From Oscillospiraceae bacterium (lineage in GTDB: Bacteria > Bacillota > Clostridia > Oscillospirales > CAG-272), in assembly GCA_015063895.1 (NCBI GenBank), contig SVTG01000002.1, forward strand, positions 62,001 through 126,000: a stretch of DNA of 64,000 nucleotides, written 5' to 3'. Position 1 is the first letter of the stretch. Every line of letters starts with the position of its first letter. The notes under the pieces were generated by a model. That model ran no database searches. It had not been told where the DNA came from and saw only the letters and a list, made by a program, of their open reading frames with translations. Positions 24,665 through 34,389 of the stretch are shown in pieces. The position numbers and the translations under genes are program-made.

Positions 24665-25942
24665 ATGAAAAATAATTGCTTTGAACGTGCCGAGATCCTT
24701 TGTGTCGGCACCGAGCTGTTGATCGGCGATATTGTGAATACCAATGCGGCGTACCTTGCGCGCCGTCTGGCTACGCTCGGCATCGGCGTGTACCGTCAGG
24801 GTGTGGTGGGCGATAATCCCGCACGCCTACAGGCCGACGTGACCGCTGCACTTTCACGCAGTGATCTGGTGATCATGTCGGGCGGCCTGGGTCCTACCTA
24901 TGACGACCTTACCAAGGAGACGGTTGCCGCTGTGTTCGGGCGCAAAATGCAAATGCACACCCCGTCACTTTTGCGTATTGAGTCGTATTTTGCCGCCACG
25001 GGACGCGTGATGACCGAAAATAACAAAAAGCAAGCCATGATGCCCGAGGGCGCGGTGGTGTTTCCAAACGATTACGGCACCGCCCCGGCGCTGGCCCTTG
25101 AAAACGAAAAGGGGCAGGTCGTGGTGATGCTCCCGGGGCCTCCGCGTGAGCTTGAGCCGCTGTTTCGTGAGCAGGTAGAGCCGTATTTGAAAAAGCGCTG
25201 CGAGGCGATTCTTGTCAGCCGTAATCTGCATATTATCGGCATGGGAGAGTCGGCAGTGGAGGCGGCGCTGCCGCAGGCGCTGCGCGACAGTGAAAATCCT
25301 ACGGTCGCGCCCTATTGCGCGACGGGTGAGGTGCGCTTGCGTGTCACGGCGCGCGATGCCGACGAGGCGCACGCGACGGCGCTTTGTGACGCGATGATCG
25401 AAAAGCTGATGGCGTTGCCCCTTGGTGAATTTGTCTACGGTATTGACGTGCCCGCCCCCGAATATGCCCTGGTTGCCGAGTTGCAAAGACAGGGAAAAAC
25501 CGTCGCTACGGCCGAGTCCTGCACGGGGGGCCTGATCGCCAAAAAGCTCACCGACGTGCCGGGGTGCTCCGACGCGGTGGCCGGCGGTGCCGTGACCTAC
25601 CAGACGCATGAGAAGACGCGCTTGCTTGGCGTTCCTGCCGATCTGATCGCCCAAAACGGTGTTGTCAGCGCGCCCGTGGCCGAGGCAATGGCAAGAGGTG
25701 CGCTTGCCGCACTTTCGGTTGACGTTGCGATCGCCACAACGGGCTATGCAGGCCCCGGGGGCGGCACGGAAGGTGAGCCCGTGGGTACGGTGTACGTGGC
25801 GGTGGCCGACAAGGATACGGTCACGTCGCGGCGCCTGTCGCTCGGTGCTTTCCGCGATCGCGCCTATATCCGCGAGGTGGCTTCGGTGCGCGCAATATCC
25901 GACGCATTGGCATTTTTACGCAAAAACACCAAAAACTCGTGA
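24665..25942 (+). CDS. cinA: CinA-family protein (competence/damage-inducible, NMN amidohydrolase domain)
   Basis: ERAEILCVGTELLIGDIVNTNAAYLA; C-terminal TAESCTGGLIAKKLTDVPG, GYAGPGGGTEGEPVGTVYVA. Confidence 0.95.
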   Translation: MKNNCFERAEILCVGTELLIGDIVNTNAAYLARRLATLGIGVYRQGVVGDNPARLQADVTAALSRSDLVIMSGGLGPTYDDLTKETVAAVFGRKMQMHTPSLLRIESYFAATGRVMTENNKKQAMMPEGAVVFPNDYGTAPALALENEKGQVVVMLPGPPRELEPLFREQVEPYLKKRCEAILVSRNLHIIGMGESAVEAALPQALRDSENPTVAPYCATGEVRLRVTARDADEAHATALCDAMIEKLMALPLGEFVYGIDVPAPEYALVAELQRQGKTVATAESCTGGLIAKKLTDVPGCSDAVAGGAVTYQTHEKTRLLGVPADLIAQNGVVSAPVAEAMARGALAALSVDVAIATTGYAGPGGGTEGEPVGTVYVAVADKDTVTSRRLSLGAFRDRAYIREVASVRAISDALAFLRKNTKNS

Positions 25943-26053
25943 AAAATTTATCAATCAATGCTTGACATTTGCGGTATAATATATTACAATATTAACTGAT
26001 TGGAGTGAAACTGTTTGAACTGTTGACAGTTGATCAGAGAAAGGAATTTTTAC

Positions 26054-27130
26054 ATGGCTAAGTTTCGTAAAATCGGTATATTGACTTCGGGTGGCGATGC
26101 CCCCGGTATGAACGCCGCTGTCCGCGCCGTTGCACGCAAGGCACTTGACGAGGGCGTTGAGGTGGTAGGTATTCTTGGCGGCTATTCGGGCCTGATCCAC
26201 GATAACGTGGTGCCCTTCACCCCGAGAACCGTTTCCAACATTATTTCCCGCGGCGGCACGATTTTGTATTCCGACCGTTGCCCTGAGTTTAAAACCGAGG
26301 AGGGCATGCAGAAGGCGATCGCTACCTGCAAGCGCCACGGTATTGATGCGATCGTGGCATGCGGCGGTGACGGCACCTTCCGCGGTGCTACCGATATGAC
26401 CAATCACGGTATTCCCACGATCGGCATTCCCTGCACGATCGATAACGATATTACCGCAACCGATTACACGATCGGCTTTGACACGGCAATGAACACGACC
26501 CTGAACATGATCGACTGTCTGCGTGATACGTGCGAGTCACATAAGCGTTGCAACGTTGTGGAGGTCATGGGCCGCGACTGCGGTCAGATCGCACTCTTTA
26601 CGGGTCTGGCTTCGGGTGCTGTGGCTGCCATTGTACCCGAGGTGGCATTTGACGAGCAGGAATTTCTTGACCGTATGAAGAAGCTCATCGACGCAGGTAA
26701 GCGCAGCTTCCTTGTTATCGTCAGCGAGGGTGTGGTGACCGAGGACGGTAAGAAGTACGGTGAGGTGCTTGCCAAGAAGATCGACGCCGAGACCGGTATT
26801 GAAACCAAGTTTGCACGTCTGGCACACGTGGTGCGCGGCGGCAACCCCACGCTTCGTGACCGCTTCACCGCAACCGAGATGGGTGTGCGTGCCGTAGATG
26901 CACTGCTGGCAGGCAAGAGCAATATCGTTATTTGCCAGATCAACAGCAAGATCACCGAGCTTGATATCAACTACGCACTGATCGCCGACCGCATGTATAA
27001 GAAGAAGCTCAAGCCCGGCGACCTTGACGCGTTCAGCGCAGAGCAGGTGGCTGCCATGGAGGCTTTGGCCGCACAGCGTCAGGAAGAGATGGAAAGCGTT
27101 TACAAAATGGTTGCACAAACCAGTAAGTAA
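26054..27130 (+). CDS. pfkA: 6-phosphofructokinase
   Basis: IGILTSGGDAPGMNAAVRAV, GGDGTFRGA, GIPCTIDNDI; ATG 26054. Confidence 0.95.
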   Translation: MAKFRKIGILTSGGDAPGMNAAVRAVARKALDEGVEVVGILGGYSGLIHDNVVPFTPRTVSNIISRGGTILYSDRCPEFKTEEGMQKAIATCKRHGIDAIVACGGDGTFRGATDMTNHGIPTIGIPCTIDNDITATDYTIGFDTAMNTTLNMIDCLRDTCESHKRCNVVEVMGRDCGQIALFTGLASGAVAAIVPEVAFDEQEFLDRMKKLIDAGKRSFLVIVSEGVVTEDGKKYGEVLAKKIDAETGIETKFARLAHVVRGGNPTLRDRFTATEMGVRAVDALLAGKSNIVICQINSKITELDINYALIADRMYKKKLKPGDLDAFSAEQVAAMEALAAQRQEEMESVYKMVAQTSK

Positions 27131-27164
27131 TATATAAAACAGACCACGAAAGGAAAAAAGGAAC

Positions 27165-28103
27165 ATGAGAAAAGTAACTATTATCGGTGCAGGTAATGTT
27201 GGTGCTACTATTGCATACACGCTTGCAGTAGAGGGCGTGGCCAATGAGATCGTGATCATCGACATCAAAACCGAAAAGGCCGAGGGTGAGGCAATCGACA
27301 TCGCACAGGGCGGTCAGTTCTTCCGCGAGGACGTAAAGATCTCTTCCGGCAGCTACGAGGATGCAGTTGATTCCGACATCGTTGTGATCACCTCCGGTAT
27401 GGCCCGTAAGCCCGGCATGACCCGTCTTGACCTGGCGCAGACCAATATCAATATTCTTTGCAGCATTGCTCCCCAGATTACCAAGTATGCTCCCAATGCC
27501 GTTTACGTGATCGTAAGTAACCCTGTGGACGTTATGACCTACGTCTTCCACAAGATTACCAATATTCCCGAAAGCCGCATCATCGGCTCGGGCAACTCGC
27601 TTGATACCGCCCGCTTGCGCTACTGGCTCTCCGAGCATTTCGAGATCAGCCAGCAGAACGTACACGCTTACGTATTCGGCGAGCACGGTGACAGCTCCTT
27701 TGTGCCGTGGTCTCAGGCTGCCATCTGCACCACCAACGTAGACGATTACCAGAAGGTGCTTGATGCAGATCATCCGCTTGATCACGATGCCATTGAGGAG
27801 TATGTGAGAAAGTCCGGTGGCGAAATCATCAAGCGCAAGGGCGCTACCTTCTATGCAGTAGCTTGCGCGGCTGTGGATATCTGCAAGGTTATCTTCAGCG
27901 GCATTGAAACTGCTCTTGCCGTTTCTACCATGATGCACGGCGAATACGGTGTGGATGACGTTTGCCTTTCTGTTCTTTCCATCGTTGGCAAGGACGGCCT
28001 TAAGGGCAAGATCCCCGCAGCACTTACCGCACAGGAGGAGGAAAGACTCCAGCACAGTGCAAAGTGCCTGCGTAGCGTAATCGATCAGATCACCTATCAG
28101 TAA
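27165..28103 (+). CDS. ldh: L-lactate dehydrogenase
   Basis: VTIIGAGNVGATIAYTL, NPVDVMTYV, GSGNSLDTARLRYWLSE, GEHGDSS. Confidence 0.93.
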   Translation: MRKVTIIGAGNVGATIAYTLAVEGVANEIVIIDIKTEKAEGEAIDIAQGGQFFREDVKISSGSYEDAVDSDIVVITSGMARKPGMTRLDLAQTNINILCSIAPQITKYAPNAVYVIVSNPVDVMTYVFHKITNIPESRIIGSGNSLDTARLRYWLSEHFEISQQNVHAYVFGEHGDSSFVPWSQAAICTTNVDDYQKVLDADHPLDHDAIEEYVRKSGGEIIKRKGATFYAVACAAVDICKVIFSGIETALAVSTMMHGEYGVDDVCLSVLSIVGKDGLKGKIPAALTAQEEERLQHSAKCLRSVIDQITYQ

Positions 28104-28143
28104 AATTCGTCCCGTATAGAGGGTAATTCCTTTCATACGGTTC

Positions 28144-28183
28144 AAAAAGCCGCATTGCCATTTCGGTGGCAATGCGGCTTTTG
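28144..28183. terminator. Bidirectional terminator
   Basis: AAAAGCCGCATTGCCA TTTCGG TGGCAATGCGGCTTTT. Confidence 0.85.
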
Positions 28184-28185
28184 CG

Positions 28186-29139
28186 TTACGGATTTGCGTA
28201 AAAATCAAGAATTTGGTTGAGCACGGGGTGAAGCACCTCATCATTGGCAAATAAGATCTCGTGCTTGCTCTTTACCTGTGTGAGGGTCGCGTTTGTCAGA
28301 GCTGCTGCAAAGCGCGCCTGTGCCTCGTTACACACCAGATGATCGCGGTTGGCTGACAGTAATAGGACGGGGATCTTAACACGCGTGGGGGCCTTTTTGC
28401 GAAAAATGCGTCGGCACACACCAAGGGCAGCGGCGCTCCAGGCGTAGCTTGGTGCGCCACCGCTCATGTGGGGCGCGGTGCGGCGCCCCTCGCGCAGATA
28501 AGCGAAGCGCGCAGGGGAGAGGGCAGAGGAGCGCTCAAAGGGCTCGTTTTCGTAGTCCTTTTTCGAGATAAAGACTGCCTTCTTTGCGCGGCCCGTCAGC
28601 ATACAAAAGCGACACGCTGCACGGCAGGCAAGGCGTGTGATACCGCGGTACAGCAGATCGATCATGGGGGCGGAAAGCACGGCTTTTTCAAACACGTCCC
28701 CATGCTTTTCTAAGAAAAGTGCCGAAATGCCGCCACCCATTGAGTGTCCGAACAGAAATAGCGGTGCCGTGAGCGAATCGCGGTAGGCGGCAAGGATCTG
28801 CTCAAGGTCGCTGATATAATCGTCAAAGCGGCGCACGTGTATGACACCGACAGCGGCATCGCGTCCCGAGCGCCCGTGACCGCGCTGGTCAAAGGTCAAT
28901 ACGGAAAGCCCTTCACGCAGAAGATAGTAGATAAATTCGTGATATTTTTCAGCGGTCTCGGAAAAGCCATGTACGATCACTACCGTGCCGCGCGGCTCCT
29001 GTGCCGCGTAATGGCAGGTGTATAGCGGGGTACCGTCGGGGGCGGTAAGCGTTTGATCGGTGCGCGCCGCCTGCAGCGTCGGCAAAACCGTTTGTTTTAT
29101 TTCCTTGGCAAAATTCCCCTCGTTTAAAAAATCTCTCAT
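28186..29139 (-). CDS. Alpha/beta hydrolase (lysophospholipase-like)
   Basis: VIVHGFSETAEKYHEF, DQRGHGRSG, FGHSMGGGIS; start placed at ATG 29139. Confidence 0.85.
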   Translation of the reverse strand: MRDFLNEGNFAKEIKQTVLPTLQAARTDQTLTAPDGTPLYTCHYAAQEPRGTVVIVHGFSETAEKYHEFIYYLLREGLSVLTFDQRGHGRSGRDAAVGVIHVRRFDDYISDLEQILAAYRDSLTAPLFLFGHSMGGGISALFLEKHGDVFEKAVLSAPMIDLLYRGITRLACRAACRFCMLTGRAKKAVFISKKDYENEPFERSSALSPARFAYLREGRRTAPHMSGGAPSYAWSAAALGVCRRIFRKKAPTRVKIPVLLLSANRDHLVCNEAQARFAAALTNATLTQVKSKHEILFANDEVLHPVLNQILDFYANP

Positions 29140-29338
29140 AAGCGCCTCCCGCAAAATATATTTTAGTATATAGTATTTTGCCGCTTTTGTCAAACAAAAA
29201 GCAAAAAAAGGAACCAAAAGTGTAAAAGATTTGAAAATAAAGCAATTTTTGTCTTTTATATTGCTTGAAATGACTTGAAAAAGTCGCCTCACTACATTAT
29301 AATGAAATTACCAACATAGATAAGGGAGGTACTTTGCT

Positions 29339-30154
29339 ATGGCATTGCCCGTTGCAGTACAAGTGTATTCCGTGCGCGATGACGCGAAAGCAGATCTTCG
29401 CGGCACGCTGCAAAAAATCAAGGATATGGGTTATGACGGCGTGGAATTTGCCGGTCTTTACGAGAATGACCCTGCCGACATCAAAAAAATGTGTGAGGAT
29501 ATCGGTCTTGTGCCCGTTTCCGCTCACGTGCCGTATCGCGATATGATCGCTGCTCCCGAGGCAGTGCTTTCGCAGTATGCTACCATTGGCTGCAAGTTTG
29601 TGGCCGTGCCCTACCTTGTGGCGGAGGATCGTCCCGGCACGGAGGGCTTTGCTGCGGTGATTGAAAACATCAAGATGCTGGGCGCCGTTGCCAAAAAGCT
29701 TGGCATGACGCTGCTTTATCACAATCACGATTTTGAGTTTTTGAAGATCGACGGCAAGTATGCACTCGATATTCTTTACGATGAGGTTTCCGCTGACCTG
29801 CTGCAGACCGAGCTTGACGTTTGCTGGGTCAACGTAGGCGGCGAGGTGCCTGCCGATTATATCCGCAAGTACAGCGGCCGCACGCCCGTAGTGCATCTCA
29901 AGGACTTCTATGGCGAAAAGTCCGAGGATATGTACGAGCTGATCGGCATTGAAAAGAAGGTGCCCCAGCGTCCCGGCAACTTTGAGTTCCGTCCTGTGGG
30001 CTCCGGCTTGCAGGATTTCCCCGCTATTCTGAAGGCGGCTACCGAGTCGGGTGCACAGTGGGTCGTTGTAGAGCTGGATAAGCCCTCTATGGGTCTTACT
30101 CCCATGCAGTCGATCGAGATCAGCCGAGAGTACTTGAAATCCATTGGCAACTGA
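29339..30154 (+). CDS. Sugar phosphate isomerase/epimerase (AP endonuclease 2-like TIM barrel)
   Basis: AVQVYSVRDDAKADLRGTLQKIKDMGYDGVEFAG, LLYHNHDFEF. Confidence 0.88.
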   Translation: MALPVAVQVYSVRDDAKADLRGTLQKIKDMGYDGVEFAGLYENDPADIKKMCEDIGLVPVSAHVPYRDMIAAPEAVLSQYATIGCKFVAVPYLVAEDRPGTEGFAAVIENIKMLGAVAKKLGMTLLYHNHDFEFLKIDGKYALDILYDEVSADLLQTELDVCWVNVGGEVPADYIRKYSGRTPVVHLKDFYGEKSEDMYELIGIEKKVPQRPGNFEFRPVGSGLQDFPAILKAATESGAQWVVVELDKPSMGLTPMQSIEISREYLKSIGN

Positions 30155-30192
30155 GCGTTGCCGCACAAATAAATTCAGGAGGAATTTTAATC

Positions 30193-31380
30193 ATGGCTAT
30201 TGCAGAAGATAAGGATCTTAATGCGTTTAAGGAATCCCAGGAAGAGGTTGTGATCGATACCACGCGCAAGCTGCGTGTCGGCTTTATCGGCTGCGGTTGG
30301 ATCGCAGGCTCTCATATCAAGTCCTTTATGAAGCAGCCCGACGTTGAGATCGTTGCGGGTGCTGACCTTGTGCCCGGTAAGGCAAAGGCATTTTTTGAAA
30401 AATACGGTGTGGAGGGTGTTAAGACCGACTACGCTTCCCATAAGGAGCTGCTTGACGACGAAAGCCTTCAGCTTGATGCCGTTACCATCTGTACCTACAA
30501 CCGTCAGCATGCCGAGCCCGCTATCTATGCACTGAAGAAGGGCGTACACGTGCTGCTTGAAAAGCCCTTTACGGTAACGCTTGACGAGGCCGTTGAGGTG
30601 ATGAAGGCTGAAAAGGAGAGCGGCAAGATCCTTTCCATCGGCTTCCAGCCCCGTCTTGATGCCAACATGAAGATGATCAAGAAGATCGTTGACAGCGGCG
30701 CGCTTGGCCAGATCTACTACATTCAGACCGGCGGTGGCCGCCGTCGCGGTATTCCGACGCCCTTCGGCACCACCTTTATCACCGATGAGACTGCAGGTAT
30801 CGGCGCACTTGGCGATATTGGCTGCTATTCGCTCGATATGGTGCTCAACGCCATCGGTTATCCGAAGCCCCTGACGGTCAGCGGCTATAAGTCTGCTTTC
30901 TTTGGCACCGACCCCAACTACTCTAACTACGTCAAGACCGGTCACCCCGAGTATGCAAAGGCATTTGAGGTTGACGACTTTGCCGCAGCCTTTATCCGTC
31001 TTGAGGGCGGCATCATTCTTGACTTCCGTATTGCATGGGCAATGAACATGGATACCCCCGGTGATACCATTATTCTTGGTACCAAGGGCGGTCTTCGTAT
31101 CCCCTCCACCGAGTGCTGGAACGGTACCGTTGGCGGCGCTATGAAGCTGTATCACGAGGTGTGCGGCGAGCAGACTGAGACTGTGATCCCGATCATTGAG
31201 GATAAGAGCGGCGCGAGTCTGTTTGATAAGAAGATCCGCTCCTTCTGCGATGCAGTAAAGAACGGCGGCACAGCTCCTGTACCCTCCTCCCAGATCCTTT
31301 ACAACCAGGCAATTATCGACGGTATTGCAAAATCCGCCAAGCTTGGCCGTGAGGTCGAGGTCGTCATTCCCGAGATCTGA
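30193..31380 (+). CDS. Gfo/Idh/MocA-family oxidoreductase
   Basis: LRVGFIGCGWIAGSHIKSF, GVHVLLEKPFTVTLDEA. Confidence 0.92.
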   Translation: MAIAEDKDLNAFKESQEEVVIDTTRKLRVGFIGCGWIAGSHIKSFMKQPDVEIVAGADLVPGKAKAFFEKYGVEGVKTDYASHKELLDDESLQLDAVTICTYNRQHAEPAIYALKKGVHVLLEKPFTVTLDEAVEVMKAEKESGKILSIGFQPRLDANMKMIKKIVDSGALGQIYYIQTGGGRRRGIPTPFGTTFITDETAGIGALGDIGCYSLDMVLNAIGYPKPLTVSGYKSAFFGTDPNYSNYVKTGHPEYAKAFEVDDFAAAFIRLEGGIILDFRIAWAMNMDTPGDTIILGTKGGLRIPSTECWNGTVGGAMKLYHEVCGEQTETVIPIIEDKSGASLFDKKIRSFCDAVKNGGTAPVPSSQILYNQAIIDGIAKSAKLGREVEVVIPEI

Positions 31381-31392
31381 TATAAAAGCAAT

Positions 31393-31429
31393 AAAAGATC
31401 CCTTATCCGTGATAAGGGATCTTTTATTT
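31393..31429. terminator. Bidirectional terminator
   Basis: AAAAGATCCCTTATC CGT GATAAGGGATCTTTT. Confidence 0.85.
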
Positions 31430-31684
31430 TATTTCTTGTTCAAGGTTGCAAAATAAGGCGGAGCTGAAAAAGTCGGATATGGTGATCTCAAGTCCGTCAC
31501 AAATTTTTTGAATGGTGGAGACCGTGGTGCCCTTGTTACGGCCGCTGATGATGTTATTCAGCGTTGATTGTGTAATGCCGCAGATCGTAGCGAGCTTGTT
31601 TATCGTAATGGATTTTTCAGCGCAGAGCTCCAATATGCGCATTTGTGTTGCTTGTCCGATAGTCAAGCCCTCACCACCTTTCAT
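31424..31684 (-). CDS. XRE-family HTH regulator
   Basis: ITINKLATICGITQSTLNNIISGRN HTH; C-terminal tail NLEQEIK. Confidence 0.88.
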   Translation of the reverse strand: MKGGEGLTIGQATQMRILELCAEKSITINKLATICGITQSTLNNIISGRNKGTTVSTIQKICDGLEITISDFFSSALFCNLEQEIK

Positions 31685-31722
31685 TGATATTATTATTCTA
31701 CAGTTTTTTTGTTAAAAAACTT

Positions 31723-31763
31723 AACTCAAAAGAGTTGACAACGTGGCTTTTGTGTGTTAAAAT
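31723..31763 (+). promoter_or_regulatory. Promoter with abutting palindrome
   Basis: AACTC AAAA GAGTT overlapping TTGACA-17-TAAAAT. Confidence 0.6.
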
Positions 31764-31823
31764 GTAAATAACACCCCAAATCTTGTAAAAAAGGGTGAGA
31801 ATATCTTTGTGAGGTTATTTGAA

Positions 31824-32216
31824 ATGAATCCTAATTACGTTGCTCAAAAATCTATTGTAAAAGCGTTTACTCCACTTTGCGTTCTCTTCTTTTGGTTGAT
31901 AATTCCTGCTTTCATTATCGTTTTTCGCATTATTGCGCTGAAAAGCGAGCGATTTGAATTTTATGACGATCACGTGATTCATAAATATGGTGTTTTAAAT
32001 AAAAATGAAGATCGCAAGCCCTTTTTCCGTGTGAATGGCGTTAATTTCAAGCAGAGCCTGTTGGGCAGTATTTTTAATTACGGTGATCTGATCGTAGATG
32101 CAACGGGTAAGTGGGATTTTGCTTTAGACGGTATTAAGGATCCGCGTGCCTTGAAGACGTTTCTTGAAACACGCGGTGCGCGCGAAAGTGATTTTCAAAA
32201 TATTGTTCATAACTGA
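31824..32216 (+). CDS. Bacterial PH-domain membrane protein
   Basis: Two hydrophobic segments then SERFEFYDDHVIHKYGVLNK...; ATG 31824 after gaggt. Confidence 0.65.
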   Translation: MNPNYVAQKSIVKAFTPLCVLFFWLIIPAFIIVFRIIALKSERFEFYDDHVIHKYGVLNKNEDRKPFFRVNGVNFKQSLLGSIFNYGDLIVDATGKWDFALDGIKDPRALKTFLETRGARESDFQNIVHN

Positions 32217-32238
32217 TACGGTTTACGGTTATAAAAAG

Positions 32239-32279
32239 AAAACAGGGCCGATACGCTTAGCGTATCGGCCCTGTTTTTT
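32239..32279. terminator. Bidirectional terminator
   Basis: AAACAGGGCCGATACGC TTA GCGTATCGGCCCTGTTT. Confidence 0.85.
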
Positions 32280-32284
32280 AAGAT

Positions 32285-32962
32285 TTATCCAAACGTGCTT
32301 GAGGAGTTGTATTCATCGATCAACTGCTTTGCGTTGCTGTTTTCGTGCGAAAGGAGCCAGGTGTAGATCTCGGGATTGTCGTAGGTATCGCTCCAGCTGT
32401 TGTGCCCGTGCTCGGGGTATACCGTCAGCTTGGCGTTGCCGCCCTTTTTGTTGATGGCGTTTATCATGTGCTCACTCTCTTGCACAAATACCGTGGCGTC
32501 CATGCCGCCGTGAAAGGCCCACACGGGCACGTTGATCAGTCGTGCGGCATTCCAGTACATGCCGCCGCCGCAAACGGGGATGATGGCGGCAAAGAGCTCG
32601 GGCAATGACATGGCAAGCTGCCACGCACCGTAGCCGCCCATGCTGTTGCCTGTGAGATACAGGCGCCCTTTGTCGGTGAAGGGTCGGCTCGCCACAAAGA
32701 AGGTAAAGCGCTTAAGGGTCTCAAACAGATCAAACCAAGTGTTTTCGTGGCAAAGGGGAGCGACGATCACAAAGGGATAGTCCTTTATTTTGTCGGGGCG
32801 CTTCATAAACGAGTGGCCCGTGATATTTTTGATATCGGTGCCGCGTGTACCCGCACCGTGTAAAAACAGCAGCACGGGGTAGGCTTTTCCTTCGGTATAG
32901 CCGTCCGGGTAGCGCACGGCATACTGCATATTTTCAAAAATGCTTGTAACTACGCTTGCCAT
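32285..32962 (-). CDS. Alpha/beta hydrolase / esterase (phospholipase-carboxylesterase type)
   Basis: VLLFLHGAGTRGTD, LTGNSMGGYGAW, GMDATV, PEHGHNSW; ATG 32962. Confidence 0.85.
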   Translation of the reverse strand: MASVVTSIFENMQYAVRYPDGYTEGKAYPVLLFLHGAGTRGTDIKNITGHSFMKRPDKIKDYPFVIVAPLCHENTWFDLFETLKRFTFFVASRPFTDKGRLYLTGNSMGGYGAWQLAMSLPELFAAIIPVCGGGMYWNAARLINVPVWAFHGGMDATVFVQESEHMINAINKKGGNAKLTVYPEHGHNSWSDTYDNPEIYTWLLSHENSNAKQLIDEYNSSSTFG

Positions 32963-32963
32963 A

Positions 32964-33758
32964 TCAGCTTTCCCCTCCGATCGTGATAAAGCCGCAGACC
33001 ACAAAATGGTCAGAAATATAAACGCCGTCAATACCCTCATCTGCGATCTTATAGCTTCTTTCGGGTGTGCAGGGCAGGTCGGTGAAGATATAGTCGATCT
33101 TGCGGCGGCGCTCGGGGGGATATTCGCCGAATTTATGGAAGGTGCCGTCAAGCGTGGCGGTCACGTCAACGATCTCGCGGCCGCAGGGGGCGGCGCCTAC
33201 CATTGCCGTAATGGCCGTGTCGGTGGGAACGGCATTGGCGTCACCCGTTACGATCACGGGCAGGCCCTTCAAAGAGATGTATTGAATGATCTGCGTCATA
33301 CCCAGCAGCTTTGCCATATTGCCCACATGGTCAAGATGGGTGTTTACAAACAGGAAGGGCTTCTCGTTAAGGGGCTTCAAGACTGCCGCGGAAAAGGTGC
33401 GCGGGCAGCCGCTCTGATCGCCGCCATAGCGCGAGCCGGGTACCAGTGGCGTGTTTGACAGCCATTGCGTGTCAAAGGAAACGAGATCAAACAAATCGGT
33501 GCGGAAGGCAAGCGAGGTGCTCTCGTCGTCGTAATCCTTGCCGCGACCGCAGCCGATCACGGTGTAGCCGAGGGCGGGGAGATTGGCTACCAGCCAGCGG
33601 CGCATCGTGCCCGTGGCCTCCTGGAAGCCAATGAGGTCGGGTGCCTCGCTTTTGATAGTGTCAAGCACGCGTCCTTGGCGGTTGTCAAAAAAGTTGATGC
33701 CGTCGCTCTTGACGCGCGTACGCAGGTTAAAGGTCATTACTTTTAATTCGCGGCTCAT
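32964..33758 (-). CDS. EEP family protein
   Basis: VMTFNLRTRV, IGFQEATG, NTHLDHVG, VTGDANAVP, SDHFVV. Confidence 0.88.
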   Translation of the reverse strand: MSRELKVMTFNLRTRVKSDGINFFDNRQGRVLDTIKSEAPDLIGFQEATGTMRRWLVANLPALGYTVIGCGRGKDYDDESTSLAFRTDLFDLVSFDTQWLSNTPLVPGSRYGGDQSGCPRTFSAAVLKPLNEKPFLFVNTHLDHVGNMAKLLGMTQIIQYISLKGLPVIVTGDANAVPTDTAITAMVGAAPCGREIVDVTATLDGTFHKFGEYPPERRRKIDYIFTDLPCTPERSYKIADEGIDGVYISDHFVVCGFITIGGES

Positions 33759-33772
33759 TATTATTCTCCTTT

Positions 33773-34378
33773 TTAATAACCGAGATTTTCATTGATCAGA
33801 ACAAGCTCGACGTCAAGCCCCATCGGCTTTTCCCATAAAACCGTGAGGGCGCGGCAGATGCGTGCGTCGCTCTTGCAGTCGTAGCAGCGGTCGCCCTTGA
33901 CGGCGCAAGGGGTTTTCACCCCCAAACGCTGCGCGTTTTTGGGGGCTGCCACGTTACGTGCGCGCCACAGTGCCTCGTCATAGGTTTTGGCAATTTTGTT
34001 CTTGCCTACAACCAAATAGACCTTTTCGTGTCCGTAGACCGTCGCGGCCACACGGTTACACGTGCCGTCGATATTGATGATCTCACCGCTTTCGGCAAGT
34101 CCGTTGACGGAGCTGAAATAAATGGCGGCGGCATTGCCCTTGTCGCGCAGCTCCTTAGGGGAAACGCCTTCGGGTACGCGCCAATGCCAGAAGCAGGTAT
34201 TGTGGGTGGCAAGGCTTTCATAAAGGCCGCATTGCTCCAGAGTAACAGAGCCGCCAAAGCCGACGGTTTTGCCGTCAACGGCGGTATTCAGATAGGCAGC
34301 AGCCTCAGCGGCGGTTTCAAAGCAGGAAACGGCAAAGCCGCGCTGCTCTAAATTGGCACTCAGGGTTGAAAAGTCCAT
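33773..34378 (-). CDS. LUD-domain protein (LutC/YkgG-like)
   Basis: KTVGFGGSVTLEQCGL, YFSSVNGLAESGEIINIDGTCNRVAATVYGHEKVYLVVGKNKI. Confidence 0.85.
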   Translation of the reverse strand: MDFSTLSANLEQRGFAVSCFETAAEAAAYLNTAVDGKTVGFGGSVTLEQCGLYESLATHNTCFWHWRVPEGVSPKELRDKGNAAAIYFSSVNGLAESGEIINIDGTCNRVAATVYGHEKVYLVVGKNKIAKTYDEALWRARNVAAPKNAQRLGVKTPCAVKGDRCYDCKSDARICRALTVLWEKPMGLDVELVLINENLGY

Positions 34379-34389
34379 AAGATCTCCTT

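Noticed and set aside
25980-26053. AACTG-TTGA-CAGTT palindrome upstream of pfkA as a possible riboswitch/operator
   Set aside because: Single short palindrome without further structure; insufficient support.
27033-28250. 405-aa reverse ORF
   Set aside because: Antisense to the convincing L-lactate dehydrogenase gene; only lack of stops due to codon bias, no recognisable domain.
30187-31155. 322-aa reverse ORF (and 29297-30166, 26537-27301)
   Set aside because: Antisense shadows of Gfo/Idh/MocA, isomerase and pfkA genes.
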